Origin: Ottelia alismoides | Taxonomy: Eukaryota > Streptophyta > Magnoliopsida > Alismatales > Hydrocharitaceae | Assembly: GCA_037367405.1 (NCBI GenBank) | Contig: JAZKJV010005757.1 | Location: forward strand, 1 to 64,000 | Direction: 5' to 3' | Length of the DNA stretch: 64,000 nucleotides | Shown: positions 45,397 to 56,937 of the stretch, piece by piece | How positions within the stretch are numbered: the stretch's first letter is position 1 | How the letters are laid out: every line of letters starts with the position of its first letter | Program-made: the position numbers and the translations under genes | Notes under the pieces: model-generated | What the model saw: the letters and a program-made list of their open reading frames with translations, nothing else | Told to the model about the DNA's origin: nothing | Databases searched by the model: none

Positions 45397-45893
45397 GTGT
45401 TGATCCTGTGAGAGTATAAGAGCACTGATTCTGAACTATTAGATGTTGTTTGGTTAGTGGGTTATCCAGGGGTGGATAACCTGGTTTTGTATTTGTATGT
45501 TTGGTTGGTGGGTTAAGGGTTGGGAGGATTTGTGTGATGTGATTGTATTGGAATTTGAAAAATTTGGTAGTTATTATGATATAATTATATTGAAATTTGA
45601 AAAAGTGTGTGGTTAATGTGATGTGATTGTATTGAAATTTGAAATAGTGAGTAGAAGTTGAGTATTTTATGATTTTTAGATGATATGATGGTATAATATA
45701 TAATTTTTTTGATGGGAAGGAAGTGGGCCCCATTAGCGGGTTAAAAGTGGGGGTTTTGGGGGTTACCCACCCAAAGTGGTCCTAATTCACTGCTCTCCTA
45801 ATTTATTTCAGGATGAGAGAGAAGAGCAGAATCTAGTAGTCCTAATTCACTGCTATCATACTCTCACAATTTTTTGCTCTCACAAGATCAACC
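45397..45893. mobile_element. Foldback MITE, family M1, copy 4, interrupted
   Basis: It starts GTTGATCCTGTGAGAG and ends GCTCTCACAAGATCAACC, between TA runs at 45365-45396 and 45894-45912. A second element (about 45449-45775) and a partial duplication of the right half (AGTGGTCCTAATTCACTGCT and AGTAGTCCTAATTCACTGCT) enlarge it to about 500 bp. Confidence 0.65.
45449..45775. mobile_element. Nested MITE candidate with three internal tandem repeats
   Basis: About 327 bp inside M1 copy 4. The ends are weak inverted repeats (TTTGGTTAGTGGGTTATCC, and TTTGGGTGGGTAACCCCC when the right end is reversed). Within it a unit close to ATGTGATTGTATTGAAATTTG occurs three times (about 45536, 45578, 45621). 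No clear target duplication is visible, so family and exact ends are uncertain. Confidence 0.4.
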
Positions 45894-45930
45894 TTATATA
45901 TATATATATATAGCGAGAGAGAGAGAGAGA

Positions 45931-46275
45931 TTAATGGGACTGCCCCTTGTCATTTTCGATGTTTTTTTTATTTTTTTTGAAAAATATAACCATGTATATT
46001 CATACCTATATCTCTCCTATATGCCATTCGAATTTCATCAGAAATAGAGACTCCTACGGCCTCCATCCAGACAGTCATTTTTTAATGGTACAAGATTTGT
46101 TAAAGCGACACTATCTCGATGGAGGTCGTAGGAGTCTCTGTTTCTAACGAAATTCGAATGGCATATAGGAGGGGTATAGGTGTGAATATACACGGTGATA
46201 GTTTTCAAAAAAAAATGAAAAATACTGAAATAGAGGGGCGGGACAACCACGTTGGGGGTAGCCCCATTAAGTCCG
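45931..46275. mobile_element. Long foldback MITE, family M3, copy 1
   Basis: About 345 bp forming one long imperfect inverted repeat with arms of roughly 160 bp (TTAATGGGACTGCCCC at the left mirrored by GGGGTAGCCCCATTAA at the right). It sits between TA plus GA repeats (45894-45930) and TA plus GA repeats (46276-46329). Small frames of up to 71 codons are shared by both strands because of the symmetry and are not genes. Confidence 0.75.
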
Positions 46276-46330
<55 letters not shown>

Positions 46331-46334
<4 letters not shown>

Positions 46335-46639
46335 TGGGGCTGCCCCCTTGGGGCAGCCAACATGGCTGCCCCGCCCCTTTATTTCGGCATTTTTTTATTT
46401 TTTTCGAAAAATATCGTCATGTATATTCATCCCTATATCGGCCTCCATCGAGATGGTGTCGATTTAAAAAATCTTGTTACCGTTAAAAAATGACTGTCTG
46501 GATGGAGGCCGTAGGAGTCTCTATTTCTGACGAAATTCGAATGACATATAGGAGGGATATATGGATGAACATGCATAACGATATTTTTTGAACAAAATAA
46601 AAAAAAACGTCGAAAATGGCATAGGGGCAGTCCCATTAG

Positions 46640-46640
<1 letters not shown>
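46331..46640. mobile_element. Long foldback MITE, family M3, copy 2
   Basis: About 310 bp related to copy 1 but with a shortened left arm. It lies between the TA/GA run 46276-46330 and a C-run, TC-run and TA-run (46640-46695). Terminal GGGGCAGCC repeats are duplicated near 46340-46375. Confidence 0.72.
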
Positions 46641-46695
<55 letters not shown>

Positions 46696-47026
46696 GAGGA
46701 AAGGGGGCCTACTTTGTGAAGTATGTATCTTTAACTACTTCACATCCATTTTCAGCAAATATGTTTATTGTTTCTGAAAAATGCCATCGTGGATTTTCAT
46801 AACTATATCTTTCTAATATGCCATTCAAATTTCGTTAGAAACAGAGACTCATATACCCTCCATCCGAAATATGTAATTTTAACGGTCTCAGATTTGATGT
46901 TATTTACCTGTTCCGGATGGAAGACATAAGAGTCTATGTTTTCGACGAAATTCAAATGACATATTAAAAGGATATAGATACGAAAATTATCGATGGTATT
47001 TTAAAAAAAAAATAAAAATTGGCCAA
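46696..47026. mobile_element. Long foldback MITE, M3-related, diverged
   Basis: It follows the TA run 46673-46695 and keeps the M3 core (ATGCCATTCAAATTTCGTTAG mirrored near 46950) with altered ends. The right side has no TA run. It is the member closest to the MYB gene, about 0.8 kb beyond its stop. Confidence 0.55.
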
Positions 47027-47831
47027 CGGATCAATGACAGTTTTTCTTTGCAGAGACATTGGGAAAATAAACAATGAATATCTTCCTCTCTGAGGGAATA
47101 TATATTTGTTTTTTCTTTCGAAACAATCGTGATCATGCTTCAAATAAAAAGCCTAGAAGATCCGAATATATTTGTATATATATGCGACGTTCCTCAGTTC
47201 CACCTTTTCAGCTCCATATACGATTCTCATCAATGTGATCCCAATTTCCGAACCTACTACAAAAAGAACCTGCAGTAATAGTGACCAAGCCTGACACCAA
47301 GCAATTACTACTCTTGGAATTTATATCAAAAGTTGAACAAACCAATGATGCACGAATATATGCATGGGATACCAAAGCCTTTATTCTAATTAATCCATCC
47401 ATTCAGTACAATCCTCTTTTGCGGGTGGCAGCAAATTACACATCACACATGACAGCTGATGGTAACCTCTCAACTTGACCATGCCGACAACACTACAATT
47501 AAGCAGAGCTTAACACAACCTCCAACTCAGATGGAAGTTCTTATTCCAAATTATCCACACGAATCGCTTCTTGCTTCTCATGTTATTTTCAGCCAATATC
47601 TTGCTTGGCTTCCCAAGCGTGCAATTACAGTAACAACCAGAAAGGAATGAACAGAAATTATTACACATACTGAAATCAGAATACATAGAGAATTACCCAA
47701 GCAAACATTGACTTGATTAGTGGCAACTTAATTACTTGACCTCATCACATCGTGAATCTCATGCAAAGAGCTTCTCCCTAAGCATGATCTCAAGATGGTG
47801 GCAGGCCTGATTAAAACTTGTAGAGATCGAT
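47027..47831. other. 3' flank of the MYB gene
   Basis: Low-repeat DNA downstream of the minus-strand MYB stop. Candidate minus-strand polyadenylation signals are AATAAT near 47657 and AATAAA at 47385-47380; neither can be confirmed from sequence alone. Short frames here are not supported. Confidence 0.4.
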
Positions 47832-49039
47832 TTAGAACACTGCGTTGGGGCAGCAATCAAGGGAGAGATCCATGAGGTCCTCTACATGGGCAGTGGTCTC
47901 CTCCAGGAGCCACTTCTCAATGAAGGAAAAAGGTGGCTGCACGCCGTGATCTGATCTCTTGCTGTTCTCATCGAGTTGCCGAAAGTCCGGTCGCTGGGCA
48001 GAATCGGATGATTTGTCCCATGGGATACCAAGGAGCATGTCGAGATCACCAGCGTGCGGTGGGAGCCCATCAAACGGTTCCTCCTCTTGGATGTAGCCTT
48101 TTGAATAATAACTATAACTTGTGCTATGGTTGCTGTTCTTGTTCTCCTCCTGCACTTGCTTCAGAGAGGGGTAGGAGGACGGAGGCCTCGCCCAATTCTG
48201 AAGCAGCCGTGATATGTTCTCGGTGCTCGATGCGTAGGAGCAAGAGTTCTGACAGAAGACCGGAGCGTCAGGTTCGGTGGTGGAGGCCGGCATGGTCATG
48301 GTTACCGATGTTGGGGGGCTCGGGATATCGTCCGAGGGCCTGGTTGTTTCGCAGGGGTTGTACTGGAACTTCTTGACCTTCTTCTTGAGGTGGGTGTTCC
48401 AGTAGTTCTTGATATCGTTGTCAGTTCTCTGAGGGAGGTAGGAAGCTATGGCTGCCCACCTGATCATACCAAATGAAGATCAATCTACAATTCTACATAT
48501 ATACAATCGTCGAGACTCGTACAAATCAACTTAATTTCTCTCTTAATTACTTGGGCAGAAAATAGACAGGGAGATTAATGCAGAGTTTGTTCGCACATGA
48601 ATTTTGGTTTCGTGGTATTTCTAAATGGATCCATAGTTTCGCAAGTTGGGGAATGGAAACAAGTGGGTTGGCATGAAAAATTACCTGTTACCCATCAGGG
48701 CCTGGAGCTGGATGATCAAGCCTTCTTCCTGAGGGGTGAAGTTCCCACGCTTGATCCCGGGGCGGAGGTAGTTGGTCCATCTCAGACGGCAGCTCTTGCT
48801 GCATCTCATCAGACCTGCAAAAGTCCATGCAGACATATCATAGGATCACAGGAGAGCACGAGAACAAGTGATTTCTTTTCATATGCGGTGATGTACTAAT
48901 AATTACCTGTGTTGGTGGGAACAGCTCTCCAGTTTCCAGGGCCATTCTCCTGGATGTAGGAAACCAAGATGATGTCCTCCTCCGGTGTCCATGGACCCTT
49001 TTTGATTCCGATCTTGTCACAGCATGGAGGTCTGCCCAT
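47832..49039 (-). CDS. R2R3-MYB transcription factor, subgroup 1 (MYB30/60/94/96-like)
   Basis: Nuclear DNA-binding regulator; relatives act in cuticular wax synthesis, drought and stomatal responses and defence. Exons: 49039-48907 (133 nt), 48814-48685 (130 nt), 48459-47832 (628 nt). All introns are GT-AG, and the first two exon sizes are those typical of R2R3-MYBs. The protein has 296 residues. It starts [18 protein letters not shown]. Repeat R2 has tryptophans 17, 37 and 57; R3 has F70, W89 and W108, the normal pattern. After the repeats come [12 protein letters not shown] (163-174) and [11 protein letters not shown] (265-275), C-terminal motifs characteristic of subgroup 1. No break is seen. 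The M47 and Q80 positions differ mildly from common family members. Which member it matches best cannot be settled without a tree. Confidence 0.95.
48460..48684 (-). other. MYB intron 2
   Basis: 225 nt, donor GTAATTTTTC and acceptor TGATCAG, interrupting the arginine codon before W89, the conserved second-intron position of R2R3-MYB genes. Small frames in the intron are ignored. Confidence 0.92.
48815..48906 (-). other. MYB intron 1
   Basis: 92 nt, donor GTAATTATTA and acceptor TTTTGCAG, interrupting the glycine codon after T44, the conserved first-intron position. Confidence 0.92.
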
Positions 49040-49217
49040 TGCAGTCTGATATGTTGGCCTTTTTGATATCTCCAAAGGTTTTGCCCTCTTCTCTATCCCT
49101 ATCTCTATTTCTCTGTGTGCGTGAATGGTGATATTTGGGTGTTAGTTCTGGCCTTCTGAGCAAAGTTTTCTTCCTGTGTGTCCACCCAACAAGTGTCTCA
49201 GTGTGATCATGTGATTG

Positions 49218-49225
49218 TATATATA
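49218..49225 (-). promoter_or_regulatory. TATA box of the MYB gene
   Basis: TATATATA in the context CTATATATACA on the minus strand, about 180 bp before the start codon. Transcription would begin near 49190, giving a 5' leader of about 150 nt with no upstream ATG noticed in good context. A GA-rich stretch (CT on the plus strand, 49300-49325) lies just upstream. Confidence 0.55.
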
Positions 49226-49239
49226 GAAGGCGACTTGAA

Positions 49240-52200
49240 GGAAGGAGACCCTTTCTACCTGGCTGTCATCTGCCTCGCTGACCTTATTTCCCTCCCTTTT
49301 TGTCTCTCTCTCTCTTTCTTCCCATGCAACCTTTTTCCCTTTTCTCTCCCCAGTCTTAAATACGCATTACCATAAAGGACGTACTCACTGGTGGTGATGA
49401 TGCAAATACAAGGGCGCGGATTAATTTGGGCATGCCGTTTGGATCTCTGGAATTAAACGTGTTTTCTTTGATGTAATGGTGTGCAAATTTCTACAAAGAA
49501 GGGAGTAAATTAATTTTGTAGTTCGGGCATGTTGTGAATCACTGAAAAGGAATACACACAAACTATCAATCATGCAAGCACGAAAATATACGGATTTAAA
49601 AGGTTCATTCATAACTAGTCTACATCCTTGGTGGCGGCAATCAATTTCACTATGAAGAGAAACAAGAAAAGTAAATAGGACGAGAGCCCTAACTCTATGA
49701 ATTTTATATAATACTCCGGTACAAAACGGATCTCAAAGTCAGACGGATTCGAATCTCCATATATAAAATTTGGAATGGGGGCGCTACCATACCTTACCAG
49801 TGAGACCCCGGGGGCAGATGGTTAGGATTTCTTGCACCAAATAATTGATCTTACTTCTACATTTAGCTTCTGAAATCCTCATCCATCATTTAACTTGGGA
49901 AACATTTGTTCTTACTGCTACAACAGCTATAACTAAAATTTCTCTTCCAACTGTTGGGAGTTGTATCTTAAATACTGGATGTCATACTTTGCAACTAAGT
50001 TATAGTTAGTTTCCTGAATCTGTCGAGGATTAATCACCACATGGTGGGTGTAATTTGCTGCTACCTTTTTTCCTTCTTAAAGATATTTCATATGGTTTGG
50101 ATCTCTCTAATAACATTCTTTTATGTTTCCTGTGTTAGATCTACTGGCACTGAATGCGCACATGAAGTTCCGTAGGACATATAAACAGCTTCTCTTCCTT
50201 TTGACAACAAGATTCACTCAGGAAGCATATAAATAGATAAAAAGACATTGGATTGGGAAAAACATTTGCGCAGGTGGTTGACATTCAGTTATTTTGTTAT
50301 CATTCTGGAAAATCAACTGAAAGGAGTGCGCATTAACACGATAAACTACTCTTGTTATTTCCCACCAAATAGTTTCAAGTCTAAAACATGTCCTGAATAC
50401 ACTGCTGAAAAGATGAGGTCGTCTTTTATCCTCTACCAAGGTATGAATGCAAGTCGATCTGTCAGTACCTAAATCGAGAATTTGGTAGGATTTAACCTCT
50501 AGGGTACTTTTCGTTATTTTAAAAAGGACATATTAATGCCGGTAGTTTATTTTGGATGACTTTGAGTCTTCGACATCAAATATACTCCTTTTCTTAGGCA
50601 CTAAAACGGGTTTTCCAAGCAGCACAAAATATTAAAATGGCTCGATCATGACTTTTGGTGAAATTCTAATACATGTCGAATTCCATGGTAAGATTCTTGT
50701 GCACACTGCACACGAAGTCTTCCTGTAAGTAAAAATAGGACTATATCAATATGCATGGCTTGGAAATTTCAGACAGAAGAAATTATTATGTCCATGGATT
50801 TAATTATTGTAACTCATTAATTCAACTTTGTAATTATCGATCCATCACGAGTATTTATTCAATTGCGATCTCGTCGTATTCATCAACTGTCTGAAATCTG
50901 AATAAGATTTGAATAAAAGGCAAGCTAAACGTTCTCCTGGAGTCGTAACACAATAGCAGTAGATCTTATCATCCTGTTGTGATAGATCTGATTGACGTCT
51001 TTGTGTTTGTTATACTTTTGTGAGTGTTTTTCAAAAGCCAGTATAGAGGCAAGATCGAAAAATATATAAGAAAAATTCCCAGGGAAAATAATTATCCAAC
51101 TATATATATAAAAATGTCTGTGATCCAGGTGAAGCTAATTCGGAATGTTGCAGTCATCTGAAATTGACGTTGCAGTTTCCTCACTTGGTCCAATCAAATC
51201 GGTCGATTAACAGAAAAAAACTAGCTGATAGTTATTGGATCTGAATACAGATGGGTAAAATTTCTGAATTACTAGACATTGGTTTCAATATCATGGTTGG
51301 ACTGTACGTGGAAGTAATTAAATGGGGCACCCACCAGTTCATTAAGCTTATTATATAAATTGTTGTGTTTGTGGGTGCTTGTTCGTATCTCTTCTCGACA
51401 CCTATCAATTCATGATGTTTGGTTGCAGTCAGTGTCTCTCCATATATACTCATATGTGGAAAAATATATTTGTATTTTCTACAATTTCATTTAGATCTGG
51501 GTCGACACACGATTGAGGTGTACTTTTCTCTGAGTTTTATGACGTTCTAATGCCGTGTTCTTAGATCTAACGGGCTTCGTTAACCTAACCTCCAGCAGAA
51601 TATTACGGCAACTAACGAAACACGAAACAGCAGCTCAAAATGGCACGTGCGACGTATTCTAGCAAATGCACACTATGTGATATTCTCGGGAACAAAGTCA
51701 ATAATTAGGGCCCTTGCTTCAAACTGTTACATTGGCAGAGCCTATCCATCAAAAGGATGGCACCTTAATCCATTCTTGTTATGGTATCTCGTCTCGCGGA
51801 ATGGGGAAGTTCCTCCCTTCATGGACACTTTTATTTTTATACGCGAAAGGTACCTCGTGGTCCATACGTTATACCCTTTAAGGAATACCTGCAGTATACA
51901 TTACAATGACTGGTTGGTAGCCAGTGTTATTTGAGGAATATCACCATAGAGCCCATCGAAAGATCTACATATCATATGAACGCTTCGACGCTTCGTCAAC
52001 AAGAAAACAATATATTATTGTGAACTGCTCCTTTTTTCATTCCTTTACCATAAATAGATTCTACACTAAATGGAATCAATGAATGCGATGATAACTGTTG
52101 CCATAACATTAGTAACTATCCCCCTTTTTAGCTATGGAAAAAGTGTTGTAAACAGAATTACCACCAAAGTGTTTATCTCGTATATATTCGGATTATCAGG

Positions 52201-52400
52201 CTCACAGAATACAACTGGAATGCATCATCGGTAAGATTTTTAAGGATTCCGATATTCTGAAAGAAGACATCATTAAAAACGGTAGTAACCTAATTGCATA
52301 GCAATCTTTCATTTATCCTAAAGATAGAATATCAATATTTAGGATCAAGTTTTCTTTTATGATCTAAGAATAATCTTTAGTGAGACAGTGATAGAATGAC
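49240..52400. other. Upstream intergenic region of the MYB gene, low in recognisable repeats
   Basis: About 3.1 kb without LTR sequence, the longest such stretch in the window. No coding gene is convincing: the 95-codon frame at 51647-51934 has no recognised domain, and smaller frames are unremarkable. A box-B-like TTCGAATCC (minus strand, near 49750) hints at an old tRNA-derived SINE but no full structure is visible. The region should include the MYB promoter. Confidence 0.5.
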
Positions 52401-54760
52401 TGATCTGAGGTACCTAATGTCCAGTCTTGGAGGGCCAGCAATGTCCGACAAGTTGGAGCCGACAATTGTTATATCAGCCGCTCTCACGACACTCGTTACC
52501 CGAACCAATCGATCCAATCAACTCAACCCACACCAGGAGAGCTATATAGTGGACAAGCAATAAAGTGTCGAACTCAGGAGAGCTAATTGGTATATAGATG
52601 AATAATTCGTAAATATTGCTAACTAATAATAATAATTTCTGTACTTTTAGCCATTTTCAGATTTTATGTTCGTTATAATTATATTTAATTTTTATGAATT
52701 TCTAGTTGTTTTATTTTTTATATTTTAAAAATTTTAATTATAGTTTCTTTTATTTTACATATTTTTAATTTCTTTTAATTTTTAAAATATAATATATATT
52801 TATAAATAATAACTATAATATATAATGTATAAGTAATATAAGTTATATATAATATATATAGGGTTTTATATTTTTTAATAGCATAATATACTCAAAATAA
52901 AAAAACAATTTAGTTTTGTGTTTTTAATTTTTTTCTCTTTATCTTGGCATTTTTATAGATTTTTTGGCTAATTTTTATATATTTTTAAAGTATTAAAATG
53001 TATAAAATAATGAATATTTTAAATATCTTAAATAATGAAATAGTTTTAGATTTAATAAATATAAATACGTCGAAAATTATTCTAAAATTATTTTTAATAT
53101 ATAGTATATAAAATATAGATATTCAGAGACATAAAAATATATTTTAGATTTCTATTTTTTACATTTTTAGTTATTTTTCCATATAATATAGATAATAGCA
53201 CAATATAGATAATATATTTTTCGGTAATTTTGGAGGTGTTTTATAATTTTTATGGGTTTTAGTAATTAGATAAGGAATAAAAACATCTTTATGTATTTTT
53301 AATAAATAAGAACATCAATTAAAATGAGATACGAAAATATTTGTCATGAGGCACAATAGCATGCACATAAATTAATTTCCCTACAACTTTTAGAGAAATA
53401 AAAAATTATAAAGACAAATATACAAAAAATAAATGTTACAGTTTACAGGGACTTGTTTGCAATTTAAACAAACTATACTTGCATTTAATAACACTACAAA
53501 GAAGTACATGGATAAACATACAAAATAACTAGCGAACAAATATATTACACACCTAATATGGGCATAAATGCAAATAAAATAAACTCATGGACCACTGATA
53601 CAATTTTTACAAAAATATTACATGTATTATCAAAATATTAGACTAAATATAAATAAAGAAACCAGGAGGGGCCTGAATGAAAAAATTACTTGGCGCTACA
53701 TGTGGGGAGCCACGTGAGGTGACATGGTAGTTGACCTAAATATAATATCAATGAATTTTTGGTCTAGTTGCAATTATTACAAATTTATTTATATTATAGG
53801 TAATATTTAATATACTAAACTAATATATAAAAAGTTGGAAGGGGTTGTATGCAATTACACCTCTCCTACGCACTCACGGACGACGGAATGGACTTCACTT
53901 ACGCGATGAATGATCGTGATTAGTTGATACCACTTTGATGATAAATGATTGTGATCGGGTCCTTCACACGATCTATTGGTGGATTCTTGGCTCCATCCAA
54001 TGACAATTGCACATTCTTGAGGAGATGCAAGATCAAACGATGTTAGCTTCATTTCCAAGAAATAGGGAAGAACACAGAGTGTCTTCCCCTGATCAATCGG
54101 TTCTGGTGATCCAAATCTCTTGTCGTACTGTTGAAATTCTTATAATATTCCTACAGTCAATCCATAGAGAGAGATGCCCTCGAGAAGGTCTAGAACCCGA
54201 TGATGGAGTCTTGGATATTCACGACAAAGTGCTTCACCATGAAGTGTCACTCTGGATGCAACTCGCCTCAGATGAGGCTCTAAGCTCCCAGGACCTATAG
54301 GGTCGGCTCACATACAAAGAAATGAAAGGTCCGGCCTTTATTTGGAGGAAATGGTGAAGGGCGAGGCAGAGCGGAGAGGTCTCGCTAAAGGTGGAGGAGG
54401 GGACCTCAATCTACATATATGTAGTGGATCTGGGTAAATGGAAGTAGTCTGGAGGTGTAGAAATGAAAGGGGAAGAAGATGGTGATGGTCGATGGTCGGA
54501 AGAAGGCGTGTAGCTCAATGGACAGTGGTTGGAGTTCTATGCTCCGCCGTACTTAAATATATGGATCTACTCTAGGAATTGCAGTAAAAGCATGAAATAA
54601 AGTTTATAAATAAAAACATGAATGAAAATATACATTAGAAATGTGATAAAATAGCTCATACCTTGATGTTACACCAAGGAGCAGAGAACCACATTATGGT
54701 AGAGCTCCGATGATAGTGGATTGCCTCTTCGTCAGAGCTCCGATTTTAACATGATTTATT
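52401..54760 (-). mobile_element. Old truncated LTR2, minus orientation
   Basis: It starts TGATCTGAGG (compare TGATCTTAAG at 60558) and shares with LTR2 the GTCGAACTCAGGAG box (about 52568), the AT-rich body, the ACGTG-containing repeats (53690-53730) and the GC-rich block (53860-54740). The U3 part beyond 54760, including the W-box and G-box module, is missing. Many differences from the other LTR2 copies make it one of the oldest insertions here. Frames at 54007-54300 are not called. Confidence 0.7.
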
Positions 54761-54799
54761 AATCAATATATACAAAAAAAATTAATATATGTGCATTAA

Positions 54800-54935
54800 T
54801 TTTTAAATTATCCATATTACTGAAAATACGCAAGTACGAGTTATGGCTAAAATATAAACATAGTATATATTTACACCCCTCACTTTGCTTGAGATATGTC
54901 CTCATAGATCGAAGAGAAAAGGAAGACATGTTTTC
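54800..54935 (-). mobile_element. Scrap of element 3' noncoding region
   Basis: ACGAGTTATGGCTAAAATAT followed by a C-rich run in CACCCCTCACTTTGCTTGAG and then ATATGTCCTCATAG matches 9079-9150 of the LTR3 element in the same orientation, including the fourth tract-like unit. It joins directly to the truncated LTR2, consistent with a deletion across the LTR boundary. Confidence 0.7.
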
Positions 54936-55472
54936 TATTAATAAAACATGTCGAAGAGGGTTAGGAAAGGAAGAGTGACTGGGTCTCTGGGTTAGGGTTT
55001 GGAAAGGAAGAGTGATTGGGTCTCCTATCAGTTTCCAAGAAAAGGAAGATATGAAGAAAATGGTCCATGGGCATAAATATGGGGATGCATGGCATAGGTG
55101 AAGGTGGGGACTTGTCGGAGTGAGGTGATCGATGTGGTGTGAATTAATTCGCAGAAAAAAAAGACAAAAACGAGATTGAATCTTAATTGAGATTGAAGTT
55201 GACTTGCGAGCAGAGAATATGTTTTGGTCAAAGTGGCTGAGACCACTTCGGTCTTTACTCTACGTGGGCAACCTCCCCAAGCAGCTTAAACAGCGGTGGA
55301 GCTGTATTGGCATGGTTTGAAAAACCATGGGTCTACACCGAGGCATATAGGTGTCTTTGCCACATCCATCCTTCACTCATATTTTGCAAGTGGAAGGAGA
55401 GGGCTCGTTCTAGCCCGTGATATGGAGAACAAAGTGGAAGAGGTGATGTGGAGTGGGTTTTGTAAGGCGGTC
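54936..55472. other. Unassigned 540-bp segment
   Basis: Between the old minus-strand remnant and element D's LTR. It has a short direct repeat (GGAAAGGAAGAGTGAYTGGGTCTC, near 54963 and 55001) and a CATGGTTTGAAAAACCATGG stretch near 55312, similar to that at 44264. No gene is seen. Confidence 0.4.
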
Positions 55473-56191
55473 TGATGAATACCCATTCATCACTCTTTAT
55501 TCTTTTATTTTAGCTACAAAACCTTTGCCAAACACCTGTAGATATATGTAAATATTAATGATTAGCAAATTGCATGCATTGTGTAAAAATAAATAATTAG
55601 CATGTTTTTGTGCATAAATAAAAGAATAAAGAAATCAAAGAAAAAGAGAGAGATATTTAGAATAAATATTGAGCGATCTAATCCCAAGGGAGGGCTCAGC
55701 ATGGGCCTGACCGCATAAAAACCCAAGTAGAGAGGGATAAGGAAGCTCACATGTGTATATATATGTAAATAAATAAAGAAAAATATTTTCCTCTAAATAA
55801 AAATAAAAATGGGTTTGTGTTTATTTGTACATATTTGTAAATATTAAATCAAAATAAAAATGGAAAAATTAAAAAGAAAATAAAAATACCCTTCCTTGTG
55901 TATATTCATCATGTACATAAGACCACATATTTATTTATTTCTCCTTATAAATAAACAAATAAAATTCCAGAAAAATCTGTATATATTCATAATCCATAAT
56001 GTAAATAAATAAAATAAAAATTACAAAGATAAAATTAAAATAAAAAGGAATAAAAATAAAATCAATTTCCTTCATTGTATACATACCATATATGTATATA
56101 AATAAACCTATTTATTTACTCCTTGTAAATAAATAATAAAAATAAAATAAAAATATACTTTTATTCAAATTTTATCCTATAAATAAATAAA

Positions 56192-56433
56192 GGGATTTTT
56201 ACCTGGCAGACCCTAGAAACTTTTTAAATTACTTATACGACCTTTTGCACAACGTAATTACCCTGTCGACCTTATATATTACCTCAAGAACCTTCATGTG
56301 CTTCAAACAGATTACCCGGAGGGTTCATGGGATAAGAGTGGGCCAATTTACGAGGTCGAGGGGGGAAATAGGTTGTTTCAAAGGTCGTGGAGGCAATTGG
56401 CATAGTTTCTAGCGTCTGCCGGGTAAAAATCCC
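56192..56433. mobile_element. Mutator-like MITE inside element D's LTR
   Basis: 242 bp with 29-bp inverted ends starting GGGATTTTTACC (two mismatches between the ends), flanked by the 9-bp duplication ATAAATAAA (56183-56191 and 56434-56442). A 9-bp duplication is the Mutator hallmark. The element is absent from the same place in the LTR at 28004. The flanks are low-complexity, so the duplication length carries slight doubt. Confidence 0.8.
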
Positions 56434-56709
56434 ATAAATAAAATATAAAACTGGAATAAAAATGTACAAAAATAAATAATTAAAAATCAAAAATAAAAAA
56501 TATATATAGTGTATATACCTATTTATTATACTATAGTGTACATACCTTATTTTTATTTCAAAAAAATAAATAAAATTCACCAAAAATTAATTTAAAATAA
56601 AAGAAACATTTTTTATGTTTTGAGTTTTTCGAAATTCGACCTATTTCTATTTATTATTGAATTTCCAAATAAATATTAATTGGCGGGCTCTGATTGGTCC
56701 ACGGGGGAT

Positions 56710-56937
56710 GTTGACCCTCGGTCAACTCTCCCCTCAGGACCACCAGAGCCGGGTTCGACTCGCCCGACCCGACGTCTTCCATTTTTCCCCCGTTCGACCT
56801 GATCGCCAAACACCCAAACCCCGGGCTCCGATTGACCCTCGTTCATCCTTGATCCACGCCCGGGGTAGGTTATCGGGGTCCGTGCTCCGAGTTTCTCGCC
56901 CGATCACAATCTAGCCGGACCCCTAATCATATAAATA
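56710..56937 (+). promoter_or_regulatory. LTR1 promoter module (element D 5' LTR)
   Basis: GTTGACC, CTC, GGTCAAC arrangement (56710-56726), preceded by TTGGTCCACG, with TATAAATA at 56930-56937. Spacing equals that in element B's LTR. Confidence 0.58.

Noticed and set aside
45947..46636. Frames of 62-71 codons sharing similar peptides on opposite strands
   Set aside because: They arise from the symmetry of the M3 foldback elements and read into microsatellites (arginine-glutamate repeats).
44431..46695. CRISPR-like or satellite array
   Set aside because: The repeated units are inverted repeats of unequal length and three families, separated by microsatellites, in a plant genome; they do not form a spacer-repeat or head-to-tail satellite pattern.
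48838..49020. 60-codon minus-strand frame over MYB exon 1
   Set aside because: It is a different frame from the MYB exon, whose start at 49039 gives the family's conserved N-terminus and a 133-nt first exon.
49730..49830. Possible tRNA-derived SINE (minus strand, box-B-like GATTCGAATCC)
   Set aside because: No clear box A at the right distance, no poly-A tail or target duplication could be defined.
51647..51934. 95-codon plus-strand frame upstream of the MYB gene
   Set aside because: No domain, no promoter or splice context noticed, AT-rich surroundings. A chance frame is more likely; transcript data would be needed to keep it.
53855..54300. Short frames on both strands
   Set aside because: They lie inside an old LTR2 remnant and have no domain.
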